Notes under the pieces: generated by a model
Told to the model about the DNA's origin: nothing
Database searches by the model: none
Seen by the model: only the letters and a program-made list of their open reading frames with translations
Shown here: piece by piece, positions 9,264 to 18,765 of the stretch
How positions within the stretch are numbered: position 1 is the stretch's first letter
Layout of the letters: every line of letters begins with the position of its first letter
Translations under genes and position numbers: made by a program
Source of the DNA: Asticcacaulis sp. ZE23SCel15
Lineage (GTDB): Bacteria > Pseudomonadota > Alphaproteobacteria > Caulobacterales > Caulobacteraceae
Reading direction: 5' to 3'
DNA: 64,000 bases
Assembly (NCBI RefSeq): GCF_030505395.1
Contig: NZ_CP130044.1
Coordinates: 3,357,001 to 3,421,000, forward strand

Positions 9264-9656
9264 TTACTGGCCCGCAGCGTCCGCCTTGGTGATGGCCGAA
9301 GCCGTCAACTTGGTCTGGTCAGCATCCAGCGTACCCGTGATGGATACGGTGTCACCGACCGCAAAGGGCGCACCGGTCACAGCCGAGGCATCAACTGCGA
9401 TCGGACGGCTCTTGCCGGACTGGGTGGCCACTTCCACCGAGTAGGATTTGCCGTCGCCAGCCGCTTCGGCCACCGTACCGGTGACACGCACCGCATCAGC
9501 AGCCGGTTCAGCGGTTGTCGCCGCTTCAGGTGTCGCCGCCGGTGTGGCTGTGGTTGGCGGGGTGGCTGGCATAGTGGCTTCCTGAGCCATTACCGGCGCG
9601 GCAACAAAGGCACCCAGCAGGGCAGCAACAGCAATTTTTGAGGTCGTGGTTTTCAT
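9264..9656 (-). CDS. Small secreted protein, Ala/Thr/Pro-rich
   Basis: A 130-aa protein with a signal peptide (MKTTTSKIAVAALLGAFVAAPVMA, cleaved after AQ), a low-complexity Ala-Thr-Pro linker (about 25-55) and a small beta-rich domain (VRVTGTVAEAAG..., FAVGDTVSITGTLDAD) that reads like a small OB/BOF-type fold. Function unknown; a periplasmic binding role is possible. The ATG at 9656 has AAGAGA 8 bp upstream, better than an in-frame TTG 18 bp earlier. Confidence 0.65.
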   Translation of the reverse strand: MKTTTSKIAVAALLGAFVAAPVMAQEATMPATPPTTATPAATPEAATTAEPAADAVRVTGTVAEAAGDGKSYSVEVATQSGKSRPIAVDASAVTGAPFAVGDTVSITGTLDADQTKLTASAITKADAAGQ

Positions 9657-10001
9657 GAACGTTTCTCTTTTCAAGTTAGGTTCAGTACGAACGTGATGTC
9701 CAGTATGGACTTACCCGATAACCCGCACATATTCAGGGGGAGGCTGTGCCGGATTATCGAAACTAATAAGGTGGTGGATACATCCACCGTAAGGTCTGCA
9801 GGAGCGGTAAAGCCGTTGGCCGTTAAGCCCCGCATGGCCCTTCGAAAACCACGCTAACCCAAGCGGAATAAAGAAACGATCAGGAAAAAACCCGTTCGCG
9901 TCAGGGGTTAACAAGGGCCAGATTGCGCCCTATTTCACTTTTTGCAAATCCGTCGCAAACCGTTAACCCTCAACGATTAATCAGTCGAACTTGAGATTGC
10001 G
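9657..10001. other. Intergenic region with a small palindrome
   Basis: About 350 bp without a credible gene. The only clear structure is a perfect palindrome GGTGGAT-ac-ATCCACC at 9773-9788, which could be an operator for the divergent secreted-protein gene or for marR. A 67-codon minus-strand frame here has no coding character. Confidence 0.4.
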
Positions 10002-10035
10002 TTGACAATTAATGCATATGCAATTAATGATATAA
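10002..10035 (+). promoter_or_regulatory. marR promoter with overlapping operator-like palindrome
   Basis: A consensus -35 TTGACA (10002-10007) is followed by AT-rich DNA holding a near-perfect inverted repeat, ATTAAT-GCATATGC-a-ATTAAT, at about 10009-10029. It overlaps the expected -10 region just before the marR ATG. The layout is typical for MarR autoregulation. Confidence 0.55.
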
Positions 10036-10036
10036 C

Positions 10037-10504
10037 ATGAAAAAAATCTCATCCCTCGACGATCATTTGGGTTACTGGCTGCGCTGCCTGTCGAATTTTG
10101 TGTCCGATAGCTTCGCCAAGCGCCTCGAAAAACACGATATCACCGTCGCCCAGTGGGTCGTCATGCGCTCACTATATGGCAAGGGCGACCTGACCCTCAA
10201 TGAGGCGGCCAGAATCGTCGGCATCGATGCCTCGTCCCTGTCGCGCATGGCCGAGCGTATGGTCCACAAGGGGCTGATTAACCGCAACACCGATCCGATC
10301 GACCGGCGCGCGGTGAAACTATCCCTGACCCGCAAAGGCGCGCAGCTTTTGCCGCAGCTTGCCGATGAGGCCGACGCCAATGATGCGGCGTTTTTCAGTA
10401 CCTTAAACGCCGCCGATAAGGCCAAACTCACCGCCACCATCAAAGCCTTGCTCGCCGCCAATGGCTGGAACCCTGACACGCGCGGCAAAGACCGGATGGT
10501 ATAG
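10037..10504 (+). CDS. MarR family transcriptional regulator
   Basis: A 155-aa winged-helix regulator: dimerisation helix at the N-terminus, recognition region LTLNEAARIVGIDASSLSRMAERMVHKGLI (about 50-80) and the wing DRRAVKLSLTRKG, all classic MarR. No Shine-Dalgarno precedes the ATG and the promoter runs almost into it, so the message may be leaderless. It is followed after 3 bp by a DUF1398 gene, probably cotranscribed and under its control. Confidence 0.9.
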   Translation: MKKISSLDDHLGYWLRCLSNFVSDSFAKRLEKHDITVAQWVVMRSLYGKGDLTLNEAARIVGIDASSLSRMAERMVHKGLINRNTDPIDRRAVKLSLTRKGAQLLPQLADEADANDAAFFSTLNAADKAKLTATIKALLAANGWNPDTRGKDRMV

Positions 10505-10507
10505 ATC

Positions 10508-10891
10508 ATGGACGCACATATTGTCGAAAGCACCCTGAAATTGTCGCTGGCCGAGCAGATCACCTTTCCCGAAGTGGTCATGCGTCTGGCGCAAAGCGGT
10601 ACGGAACGCTATCTGGTCGACATTCCGGGCCAGCGTCATCTGGCCTGGGGCACAGATGGTTCCAGCCACGTCGGCGCCTATGACTATGACGCCGGTGATA
10701 TTCCCCTCACCTTCGATGCCGCCGCCATCAAGGCCGCCATTACTGACATTCAGCAGGGCCGGATCAAATATCTGACCTTTATGGACCGGATCGTTAAGGC
10801 GGGCTGCTGCCATTATTGGGTATTCATATCCGGCAAACAGGCTATCTATTTCGGGCGCGACGGGTCTCAGCACGTTGAGCGTTTTCCATAG
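10508..10891 (+). CDS. DUF1398 family protein
   Basis: A 127-aa cytoplasmic protein that matches DUF1398 (YcgX/YbcV-like): the phrases FPEVVMRLAQSGTERYLVD, GRIKYLTFMDRIVKAGCCHYWVFISGKQAIYFGRDG are family-diagnostic. The molecular role is unknown. It follows marR by 3 bp, so it is a likely target of the same promoter. Confidence 0.85.
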   Translation: MDAHIVESTLKLSLAEQITFPEVVMRLAQSGTERYLVDIPGQRHLAWGTDGSSHVGAYDYDAGDIPLTFDAAAIKAAITDIQQGRIKYLTFMDRIVKAGCCHYWVFISGKQAIYFGRDGSQHVERFP

Positions 10892-10905
10892 AGCAAGAGT
10901 TGGCC

Positions 10906-11472
10906 ATGACCGATAAAATCCGCTGCGGCTGGGTGAACGTGAACAAGCCCCACTATGTCCATTATCATGACACGGAATGGGGCGTGCCGGTCCATGATGA
11001 CCGGTTGCTGTTTGAGATGCTGATTTTAGAAGGCGCGCAGGCGGGCCTGAACTGGGAAAGCATTCTGGTGCGGCGTGAGGGGTATCGCGAGGCCTTTCAC
11101 AATTTTGATGTGGTCGCCTGTTCGCGCATGACTGATGACGAATGTCATGCCCTGATGACCCATCCGGGCATCATCAAAAACCGCCTCAAGATCTATTCGG
11201 TACGCAAAAACGCCCTTGCGTTTATCGCCATTCAAAAAGAGTTCGGATCGTTCGATGCCTATGTCTGGCGCTTCGTCGGCGGCGCGCCCAAGATCAACCG
11301 GCCCGTCACCCTCAAAGATGTGCCCGCACAAACGCCGGAATCCGACGCCCTCGCCAAAGATCTGAAAAAACGCGGCATGAGCTTTGTCGGCTCGACGATT
11401 ATGTATGCCTATATGCAGGCCGTGGGTATGGCCGATGACCACGTTCAGGATTGTTTTAGATCGCATCGCTAA
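10906..11472 (+). CDS. tag: DNA-3-methyladenine glycosylase I
   Basis: A 188-aa base-excision-repair glycosylase that removes 3-methyladenine from alkylated DNA. Visible hallmarks: N-terminal CGW with the zinc-binding Cys and His residues, the catalytic Glu in LILEGAQAGLNW, the loop NRLKIYSVRKNA, and the C-terminal zinc ligands HVQDC. The ATG at 10906 follows CAAGAG at 6 bp; a TTG two codons earlier is less likely. It lies 14 bp past the DUF1398 gene and probably ends this operon. Confidence 0.95.
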   Translation: MTDKIRCGWVNVNKPHYVHYHDTEWGVPVHDDRLLFEMLILEGAQAGLNWESILVRREGYREAFHNFDVVACSRMTDDECHALMTHPGIIKNRLKIYSVRKNALAFIAIQKEFGSFDAYVWRFVGGAPKINRPVTLKDVPAQTPESDALAKDLKKRGMSFVGSTIMYAYMQAVGMADDHVQDCFRSHR

Positions 11473-11594
11473 TCTCCGCCCCACTTGTGGGGAGGTGGAT
11501 TTCGCGTCAGCAAAAGACGGAGGGGTATCTTACAATGGCGGCATTACCCCTCCACCACTTCGTGGTCCCCCTCCCCATCTTCGATAGGGAGGAG
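11473..11594. repeat. Palindromic intergenic repeat, family 1, copy 2
   Basis: Contains CCCCACTTGTGGGGAGGTGG, AGACGGAGGGGTATC, ACCCCTCCACCAC and CCCCCTCCCCATC...GGGAGGAG blocks in the usual order. It begins right at the tag stop codon, and its last GGGAGGAG forms the ribosome site of the next gene. Confidence 0.8.
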
Positions 11595-11604
11595 AAAGGA
11601 TAAA

Positions 11605-11805
11605 ATGGCCAAGACCCTGATCATCATCGGACTGGTTATCGTCGCCATCGGCCTTCTGTGGCCATGGCTGTCGAAGCTCGGCATCGGCCGCCTGCCCGGC
11701 GATATCGTTGTCAAACGCGACAACTTTACCTTTTACATGCCAATCGTCACCAGCCTGCTGATAAGCGTGATCCTAAGCGTCCTATTCTGGCTGTTTCGGC
11801 GCTGA
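11605..11805 (+). CDS. DUF2905 small membrane protein
   Basis: A 66-aa protein with two transmembrane helices (about 4-22 and 45-63) around the DUF2905 signature LGRLPGDIVVKRDNFTFYMPI (here IGRLPGDI...). Function unknown. The ATG at 11605 has a strong GGAGGAG site that is provided by the end of the preceding repeat. Confidence 0.85.
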   Translation: MAKTLIIIGLVIVAIGLLWPWLSKLGIGRLPGDIVVKRDNFTFYMPIVTSLLISVILSVLFWLFRR

Positions 11806-11807
11806 AT

Positions 11808-12401
11808 ATGACACCTGAACAGAAAACCATATCACGCATCCTAAAGGTCAATCATGCAGGCGAGTATGGTGCGATCCGCATCTACCGCGCCCAGATTTTC
11901 GTATCTAAGTACCTTCACAAAGACCTGATGGCGTTCCTCGAAGAGACAGTTTCCCATGAAATCGATCATTGCCGCATGTTCCGTGAGGCTATGTCTGCGC
12001 GCCAGTCCCGCCCGTGCTATGCCATGTGGTTATGGGGTCTGGGCGGTACTGCTCTGGGCTTGATTACGGCCATCATGGGCAAAAACGCGATCATGGTGTG
12101 TACCGCCGCGGTAGAGCGCACCGTTCATCGCCACCTTGAGGAACAGATAGAATTTCTGGCCGGACGCGATGAAGCCCTGAAAGTCGCGATAGCGGATATT
12201 CAGGCTCAGGAACTGGGCCATCTCCTACATGCCGAGGCCCATATCCGCCCCGGTCCGCTTAATCGCTGGCTGTCGTCTACGATCTGCGTAAGCACAGAAG
12301 TGGTTATCTGGCTGTCGACACAAGGCGCCGTCAGCCGGATGCAACGCGCACTAAGCCTCCTACCCCAGCAACCCATGCCGCTTGGCGAACGGCAGCCATA
12401 G
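11808..12401 (+). CDS. Demethoxyubiquinone hydroxylase family (Coq7) di-iron protein
   Basis: A 197-aa Coq7-type di-iron monooxygenase of the aerobic ubiquinone pathway. The metal ligands are visible: E in VNHAGEYGA, ExxH in SHEIDH, E in AAVERTVHRHLEEQ and the final ExxH in QELGHLLHA. A short hydrophobic stretch (about 70-90) suggests membrane association. It starts 2 bp after the DUF2905 stop. Its last 42 bp overlap the 3' end of the convergent esterase gene, so the C-terminal tail may be extended compared with homologues. Confidence 0.85.
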   Translation: MTPEQKTISRILKVNHAGEYGAIRIYRAQIFVSKYLHKDLMAFLEETVSHEIDHCRMFREAMSARQSRPCYAMWLWGLGGTALGLITAIMGKNAIMVCTAAVERTVHRHLEEQIEFLAGRDEALKVAIADIQAQELGHLLHAEAHIRPGPLNRWLSSTICVSTEVVIWLSTQGAVSRMQRALSLLPQQPMPLGERQP

Positions 12402-13352
12402 CTCCATGAATGGCTCATCCTTGCCGTCGGTGCGCAAGCCGTGGCCGCCTTTTTCAAAGATATGCAGCTCCGACGGGGTCTTATTGGCGCGCAAGGCGCT
12501 ATAAAGCATCAGGCTATTTTCGGCCACGACCACACGGTCATCGGCGGCGTGCGCCAAAAAGGTTGGCGGCATGTCCTTGGGCACGTTCAGTTCCAGAGAC
12601 ACCGGCTTTTTCTGCTCATCGGTGGCACCGTTAGGGAACAGTTGCTTGACCGACCCACCATGCGCATAAGGCGCCATCATAGTCATGACCGGATAGAACA
12701 GGCCCGAAACCAAAGGCTTGGTGGACAAAGTATCCGCCGCATCGACGGGCGCGTAAAACTCACGCCCGAAGCTTTCCGACAGCCAACCGGCCAGATGACC
12801 ACCCGCCGAAAAACCAATCACCCCGATATGGTTCGGATCAATACCGAACTCGGCGGCGCGGTGACGGATCAGACGGATGGCGCGCTGGGCGTCCTGAAGC
12901 GGCGCTTGCGGTCCCGCGGCCCAACCATCGGCCGGTAAGCGGTAGGTCATGGTGAAGGTGGTGATGCCCTGATCGGCCAGCCACTGATCGGTGCCTCCGC
13001 CCGCGCGCGATACCGCCACCCGCACATAGCCGCCGCCGGGGATCATCAGCACCGCTGCGCCATTGGGGTTTTTAGGCCTGCGCACCATCAGGATCGGATC
13101 GGTAACATGGGTGGCGGCGGTGTCGTTCGGGTCGCCACCGGGGTTACGCAAAATCCAGTCTTCTTTGGCCGTGACGTTTTCCGCCCCCGGCGCACCGTTG
13201 GGCCATAATTTAAAGCTTTCGAGCGGCGGTTTCAGCGCCGGAACCGGCTTTGGCGACGCGACCACTGGCGCTGCGGACGGCGTTTGGGCGCAGGCCATCT
13301 GCGGAAAAAATGCGGCCGCAGCCCCCAGCGTGAGTAAACGACGACGATCCAT
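12360..13352 (-). CDS. Secreted alpha/beta hydrolase (esterase/acetylesterase-like)
   Basis: A 330-aa exported hydrolase. The N-terminus MDRRRLLTLGAAAAFFPQMACAQ is a signal peptide, possibly Tat-type. The fold is marked by the oxyanion motif IPGGGYVRVA, the nucleophile elbow GFSAGGHL, the acid DD in HAADDRVV and the catalytic His in GGHGL. This is the pattern of bacterial xylan/acetyl-esterase-like BD-FAE family members, so a role in carbohydrate deacetylation is plausible. The ATG at 13352 with GGGG upstream is preferred over longer versions. Confidence 0.85.
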   Translation of the reverse strand: MDRRRLLTLGAAAAFFPQMACAQTPSAAPVVASPKPVPALKPPLESFKLWPNGAPGAENVTAKEDWILRNPGGDPNDTAATHVTDPILMVRRPKNPNGAAVLMIPGGGYVRVAVSRAGGGTDQWLADQGITTFTMTYRLPADGWAAGPQAPLQDAQRAIRLIRHRAAEFGIDPNHIGVIGFSAGGHLAGWLSESFGREFYAPVDAADTLSTKPLVSGLFYPVMTMMAPYAHGGSVKQLFPNGATDEQKKPVSLELNVPKDMPPTFLAHAADDRVVVAENSLMLYSALRANKTPSELHIFEKGGHGLRTDGKDEPFMELWLPFAKRHGLLG

Positions 13353-13463
13353 GCCTAGCCCCTGAGATTTTCGAGCGACGAATGCTCGATATTGATTGAT
13401 TGCGATTAATTTAGCGCAACGCACCGGCAAAGCAAGTCTTTAAACCGACTTCCGAATTGACAA

Positions 13464-13492
13464 CCTACCTCCCCCCTCTCGAAGATGGGGAG
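13464..13492. repeat. Palindromic repeat, family 1, fragment
   Basis: Half-element: CTACCTCCCCCCTCTCGAAG next to GATGGGGAG. Only one palindromic module is present. Confidence 0.55.
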
Positions 13493-13514
13493 ACTATACC
13501 AAAAGAGACCTGAT

Positions 13515-15147
<1,633 letters not shown>

Positions 15148-15168
15148 ATCGCGACTATTATACCCATC

Positions 15169-15849
15169 ATGACCTCAAAACCGCCCCATATCGCCATTCG
15201 CTTTGTCCATGCCCGCCCGATCCTGTCCGGGTGCGCGGCCTTGGCCGTGGCCATAGTCGCGGGCCTTATGTGGCTGACCGACTGGCGACTGTCCAAGGAC
15301 ATAGTGATTGCGTGGAATATCGCCGCTATCATCTATCTGGGGCTTAGCTGGCGGATGATGCTTAAGGCCGATGAAGCCATGATGCATAAACGGGCCGAGC
15401 AGCAGGACGTGGCGCAGGTCGCCATCCTCATCTTGTCGGTGCTGACGATCATCATCTGCATTACCGCTGTAGTCACCGAACTGATTGAGGCCAAAACCCT
15501 GTACGGCACTCAGCGCAGCCTGACCATTGCGCTGGTGGTGGCGACCATCGTCACCAGTTGGGCCTTCGTACACACGATTTTCGCCCTGCATTACGCCCAT
15601 GCCTATTATATCGGCCTCAAGCGTAATAAGTCTCCCGGTCTGAGCTTTCCGGATAAAGACCCGACGCCCGACTATCTCGATTTTTTGTATTTCTCATTCA
15701 TCATCGGCACCGCCGCCCAGACCGCCGATGTCGCCATCACCTCAAAAACCATGCGCCGGACGAACCTGTTCCATGCGGTGTTTGCGTTCTTTTTCAACAC
15801 CGCCATACTGGCGCTAACGATCAATATCGCCGCAAGCTTTGTGACCTGA
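15169..15849 (+). CDS. DUF1345 membrane protein
   Basis: A 226-aa inner-membrane protein with five hydrophobic segments and the DUF1345 signatures SWAFVHTIFALHYAHAYY, PDYLDFLYFSFIIGTAAQTADV and a C-terminal FFFNTAILALTINIAAS. The family is widespread and uncharacterised. It starts 21 bp after the deaminase gene. Confidence 0.88.
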   Translation: MTSKPPHIAIRFVHARPILSGCAALAVAIVAGLMWLTDWRLSKDIVIAWNIAAIIYLGLSWRMMLKADEAMMHKRAEQQDVAQVAILILSVLTIIICITAVVTELIEAKTLYGTQRSLTIALVVATIVTSWAFVHTIFALHYAHAYYIGLKRNKSPGLSFPDKDPTPDYLDFLYFSFIIGTAAQTADVAITSKTMRRTNLFHAVFAFFFNTAILALTINIAASFVT

Positions 15850-15852
15850 GCC

Positions 15853-16188
15853 CTATTCTGTTTTACATTGAGTGGGCGCCATGCGCCCAACAGCCCAAGT
15901 CGCCTCTGAGCCCTTACCTCGGAACTCATGCTTGCCCGACGTGTACCACATGCCGGACGCCACCGGCTGCTGCTTGAGTTGCAGTTGCGTGCCGTCGCTA
16001 AGGGTAACAATCGCCGCATCCGGCGTAAAGCTGATCACAAAGCTGGTGCCGTCCGCGCAGGTGTAAGGGATTCCGTCGGCTGACGGTGCGCCCAAGGGTG
16101 GTGGCGGAGGCGGTGGTGGGGCAGACGGCATGGTGGCGCAGGCCGATAAGGTGATCACTGCGGTTGATGCGGCTAAAATGCGTATCAT
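15853..16188 (-). CDS. MliC-like lipoprotein (C-type lysozyme inhibitor family)
   Basis: A 111-aa lipoprotein. The lipobox is LSAC at residues 14-18, followed by a polyproline linker (eight prolines in a row) and a small MliC domain: YTCADGTSFVISF, VTLSDGTQLQLKQQPVASGMWYTSGKHEFRGKGSEATW. MliC proteins protect peptidoglycan against host lysozyme from the periplasmic face. The family's conserved serine/lysine loop is recognisable (GMWYTSGKHEFRGKG). Confidence 0.85.
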   Translation of the reverse strand: MIRILAASTAVITLSACATMPSAPPPPPPPPLGAPSADGIPYTCADGTSFVISFTPDAAIVTLSDGTQLQLKQQPVASGMWYTSGKHEFRGKGSEATWAVGRMAPTQCKTE

Positions 16189-16272
16189 GTTCCTGCCCTC
16201 TGCGACCTTTTCGATTTACCATGTGGTTATAAAGGTTTTTGTAGCCGCATCAAAATAAGTTTTTGATTGGGA

Positions 16273-16962
16273 TCAGTGCGCGCGAAGTTCGCCCATCGCC
16301 TGCCGCGTGATCCGCCATGCCGCCGATAACCCCAGGGCCACCATCAACAGAGCTACCACCGCATCGGCGATGTTTGATCCGGTCAGCCAGACGATGACGG
16401 CCGCGACCATGACCATAACATTGCCGATGGCGTCATTGCGCGCACACAGCCATACCGACATGACGTTGGAATCGCCCGACCGATAACGATACAGAAACGC
16501 CGCGCTGCCGAGATTAACGGCGATGGCCAGAACCGAGACGATCCCCATGATCTCAGGCCGCGGCACGGTGCCGTTGATGAGTTGTCCGATCGTCGCCACC
16601 CCGACCCACAGGCTGAACGCGACCATGCAGGCGACTTTGAACAGTGACGCTTTGGCACGGACCGACTGAACGGCGCTTAAGACCAATAAACTAATGGCGA
16701 TATTGCCGGCATCGCCCGCGAAATCGAGCGCATCGGCCAGCAGCGCCATCGACAGGCCCTTAAGCCCGGCGCCGATTTCCACAAGGAACATGGCCGCATT
16801 GGCCGCCAGCACGATCCACAGCACCTTGCGATAGCGCGCCTCAACCACCGGGCCGGTATCATGATCATGGTGGCCTAAGCCCAGAAAACCGTGGCTGTGC
16901 GTATGGTCATGGCCGTGAGAACAGGTCGCACCATGTTCGTGAGAATGGTCATGATCAGTCAT
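16273..16962 (-). CDS. Cation diffusion facilitator-like transporter
   Basis: A 229-aa inner-membrane metal transporter with six hydrophobic segments and a histidine-rich N-terminus (about a dozen His within residues 1-35), but no cytoplasmic C-terminal domain. The TM2 metal site reads LADALDFAGD (DxxxD instead of the zinc-typical HxxxD) and the TM5 site reads LCARNDAIGN (CxxxD). The substrate may therefore differ from zinc. The ATG at 16962 overlaps the end of the upstream arsR gene by 8 bp, so the two are translationally coupled. Confidence 0.82.
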   Translation of the reverse strand: MTDHDHSHEHGATCSHGHDHTHSHGFLGLGHHDHDTGPVVEARYRKVLWIVLAANAAMFLVEIGAGLKGLSMALLADALDFAGDAGNIAISLLVLSAVQSVRAKASLFKVACMVAFSLWVGVATIGQLINGTVPRPEIMGIVSVLAIAVNLGSAAFLYRYRSGDSNVMSVWLCARNDAIGNVMVMVAAVIVWLTGSNIADAVVALLMVALGLSAAWRITRQAMGELRAH

Positions 16963-17290
16963 GGTCGGGCTCCCGGATATGGTCGCGCATATCCTCAATC
17001 ATATGGCGGACGTGATGGTCGCTTAAGGTGTAGAAAATCTGCTTGCCCTGCTTGCGAAAGCGCACCAGACGCGCCGCCTTCAACAGGCGCAGATGGTGGC
17101 TGGTCAGGGCTGTTGAGGCCCCGACTGAGGCCGCAATATCACCGACGGCCGCCTCGCCCGCCAGACAGCACAGGACAATGCGCAGCCGCATGGGATCACC
17201 CAGCAGGTGGAAAATCTCGGCCAGTTCGATAACGACATCATCGTCATCGGCCACAGCGATATTGGTCACGGGCTTATCCATGACAAACAT
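16955..17290 (-). CDS. ArsR/SmtB family metal-responsive repressor
   Basis: A 111-aa winged-helix repressor: LAEIFHLLGDPMRLRIVLCCLAGEAAVGDIAASVGASTALTSHHLRLLKAARLVRFRKQGKQIFYTLSDHHVRHMIEDMRDH covers the full domain. A histidine/aspartate-rich C-terminal helix (DHHVRHMIEDMRDH) resembles the alpha-5 metal site of zinc/cobalt sensors such as SmtB and CzrA. It should repress its own operon with the CDF transporter until metal binds. The start is uncertain (17290 or 17281); neither has a good ribosome site. Confidence 0.9.
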   Translation of the reverse strand: MFVMDKPVTNIAVADDDDVVIELAEIFHLLGDPMRLRIVLCCLAGEAAVGDIAASVGASTALTSHHLRLLKAARLVRFRKQGKQIFYTLSDHHVRHMIEDMRDHIREPDHD

Positions 17291-17312
17291 ATAAACAATT
17301 ATTTGAATGTTG
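17291..17312 (-). promoter_or_regulatory. Candidate ArsR/SmtB operator
   Basis: The AT-rich element AAACAATTATTTGAAT resembles the imperfect palindromes bound by SmtB/CzrA-type repressors. It directly abuts the arsR start codon. Based on resemblance only. Confidence 0.35.
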
Positions 17313-17323
17313 TAAAGTGCAGC

Positions 17324-17887
17324 CTATTTCGCCGCCGCCAATAGCATGGCCAGCACCGATTTGGCGGCGTCAAACGGTGCCGAACTACGGCTGGCCTGAG
17401 ACGCCACCACCGCACCGTTAAACAGCACGATGACCTCCCCCGCCAGTTTATCGGGGTCCTTATAACCGCCCTCAGCGCACAGGCTTTTTATGTAATTCAG
17501 GAAGGCGTCAAAGAATGTCAGGCTGGCCGCCTGCACCGGCGTGTCGCGGCCGGAATATTCCAGATTGGCGCTGATGGCAAAGCAGCCGCGAAAACTACCT
17601 TCATCAAACATCGCCTTACGGAAATCGAACAGCGCCATGACCCGTCCCGCCGGATCGGGGCTTAAGCGCGCGATCTCAACCGGAGCTATTTTCAAAAACG
17701 TCTCACCATAGTGACCGATCAGTTCGGCGATCAGGTCTTCTTTGGAGGCAAAATACTTATAGAGCGTGCGCTTTGAGATGCCGGTGTCGGCCATGACCTT
17801 ATCGACGCCGGTGGCGTGAAAGCCATGATCGTAAAACAGCTCATAGGCGTGATCTATAATTTCCTGTTTTTTCAGAGCCTTGGTCAT
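17324..17887 (-). CDS. TetR family transcriptional repressor
   Basis: A 187-aa TetR regulator. HTH: IIDHAYELFYDHGFHATGVDKVMADTGISKRTLYKYFASKEDLI (about 9-52). The C-terminal domain has the FRKAMFDEGSFRGCFAISANLEYSG pattern of AcrR/YxaF-like members. The ATG at 17887 fits homologues better than an upstream in-frame start. It diverges from an SDR gene, and two palindromes lie between them, so it probably represses both directions. Confidence 0.9.
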   Translation of the reverse strand: MTKALKKQEIIDHAYELFYDHGFHATGVDKVMADTGISKRTLYKYFASKEDLIAELIGHYGETFLKIAPVEIARLSPDPAGRVMALFDFRKAMFDEGSFRGCFAISANLEYSGRDTPVQAASLTFFDAFLNYIKSLCAEGGYKDPDKLAGEVIVLFNGAVVASQASRSSAPFDAAKSVLAMLLAAAK

Positions 17888-17945
17888 GTGCGCACAGTCC
17901 GATGGGGGATGGGTGATATTTTTTATAGCGGATATCGTTGACAAT

Positions 17946-17963
17946 GTAAACCGATCGGTTTAC
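17946..17963. promoter_or_regulatory. TetR operator O1
   Basis: Perfect 18-bp palindrome GTAAACCGATCGGTTTAC in the tetR-SDR divergent gap. Confidence 0.8.
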
Positions 17964-17976
17964 ACACAACCTCAAT

Positions 17977-17994
17977 GTAAACAGATCGGTTTAC
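17977..17994. promoter_or_regulatory. TetR operator O2
   Basis: One-mismatch copy of O1, GTAAACAGATCGGTTTAC, with its centre 31 bp (three helical turns) from O1, so two repressor dimers would bind the same DNA face. Confidence 0.8.
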
Positions 17995-18044
17995 TTTTAG
18001 TCCTCCAAAGCGTTCCCATCCCCTTCTTTTTCGGAGCCCAGATC

Positions 18045-18764
18045 ATGAAAATCTCTAACGCAACCGTCCTCGTTTCCGGCGCCAACCGCGGTATAGGTGC
18101 CGCCATTGTGCGCGAACTGCTGAACAAAGGCGTGGCCAAAGTCTACGCCGGCGCCCGCAACCCGGCCACCCTGCCTGACTTTGGCGACGCCCGGGTCGTG
18201 CCGGTAAAACTTGATATTACCGATGAGGCCGCCGTTCAGGCTTTGGCCGCAGCTCACGCAGACATCGACATCCTCATCAATAATGCCGGCACCGCTCAGT
18301 TCGGCACGGTGCTGACCACGTCCAATGAAGCGTTCGGCTATGATTTTAGCACCAATGTCTATGGAACATTGAACTTACTGCGCGCCTTCACGCCGCAACT
18401 GGTGACTAAAAAATCCGGCGCGATCGTCAATGTCATCAGCGTCGTAGGCCTTGTGGCCGCCCATAGTCTGGCGGGTTATTCCGCCTCGAAGGCCGCCCTG
18501 CTGTCGATCACCCAGTCGGTGCGCGAAGAATTGAAAGACAGCGGCGTTGACGTCTTAGGCGTCTTCCCCGGCCCGATCGACACCGACATGGCGCGCGACA
18601 TTCCGCTTAGCAAAGCCACCCCGGAATCGGCTGCCGCCCTGATCGTCGCGGGCATCGAAGCGGGGGATCTCTACATCTATCCCGATCCGACCGCTCAAGT
18701 GATAGGTGCGACCTGGGCCACCAATGCTGCCGGTCTGGAGAAGGTATTCAACGCCGCCCACTGA
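18045..18764 (+). CDS. Short-chain dehydrogenase/reductase
   Basis: A 239-aa classical SDR: cofactor motif GANRGIGAA at residues 12-20, NNAG near 83, and active site Ser in VISVVG with YSASKAAL. The acidic/basic residue pattern after beta-2 (YAGARNP) suggests NADP(H). The substrate is unknown. GGAG lies 9 bp upstream of the ATG at 18045. Its promoter region carries the two TetR operators, so it is probably induced by the ligand of that repressor. Confidence 0.9.
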   Translation: MKISNATVLVSGANRGIGAAIVRELLNKGVAKVYAGARNPATLPDFGDARVVPVKLDITDEAAVQALAAAHADIDILINNAGTAQFGTVLTTSNEAFGYDFSTNVYGTLNLLRAFTPQLVTKKSGAIVNVISVVGLVAAHSLAGYSASKAALLSITQSVREELKDSGVDVLGVFPGPIDTDMARDIPLSKATPESAAALIVAGIEAGDLYIYPDPTAQVIGATWATNAAGLEKVFNAAH

Positions 18765-18765
18765 A

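Noticed and set aside
9711-9914. A 67-codon minus-strand frame upstream of marR
   Set aside because: No coding character or start signals; covers a likely regulatory region.
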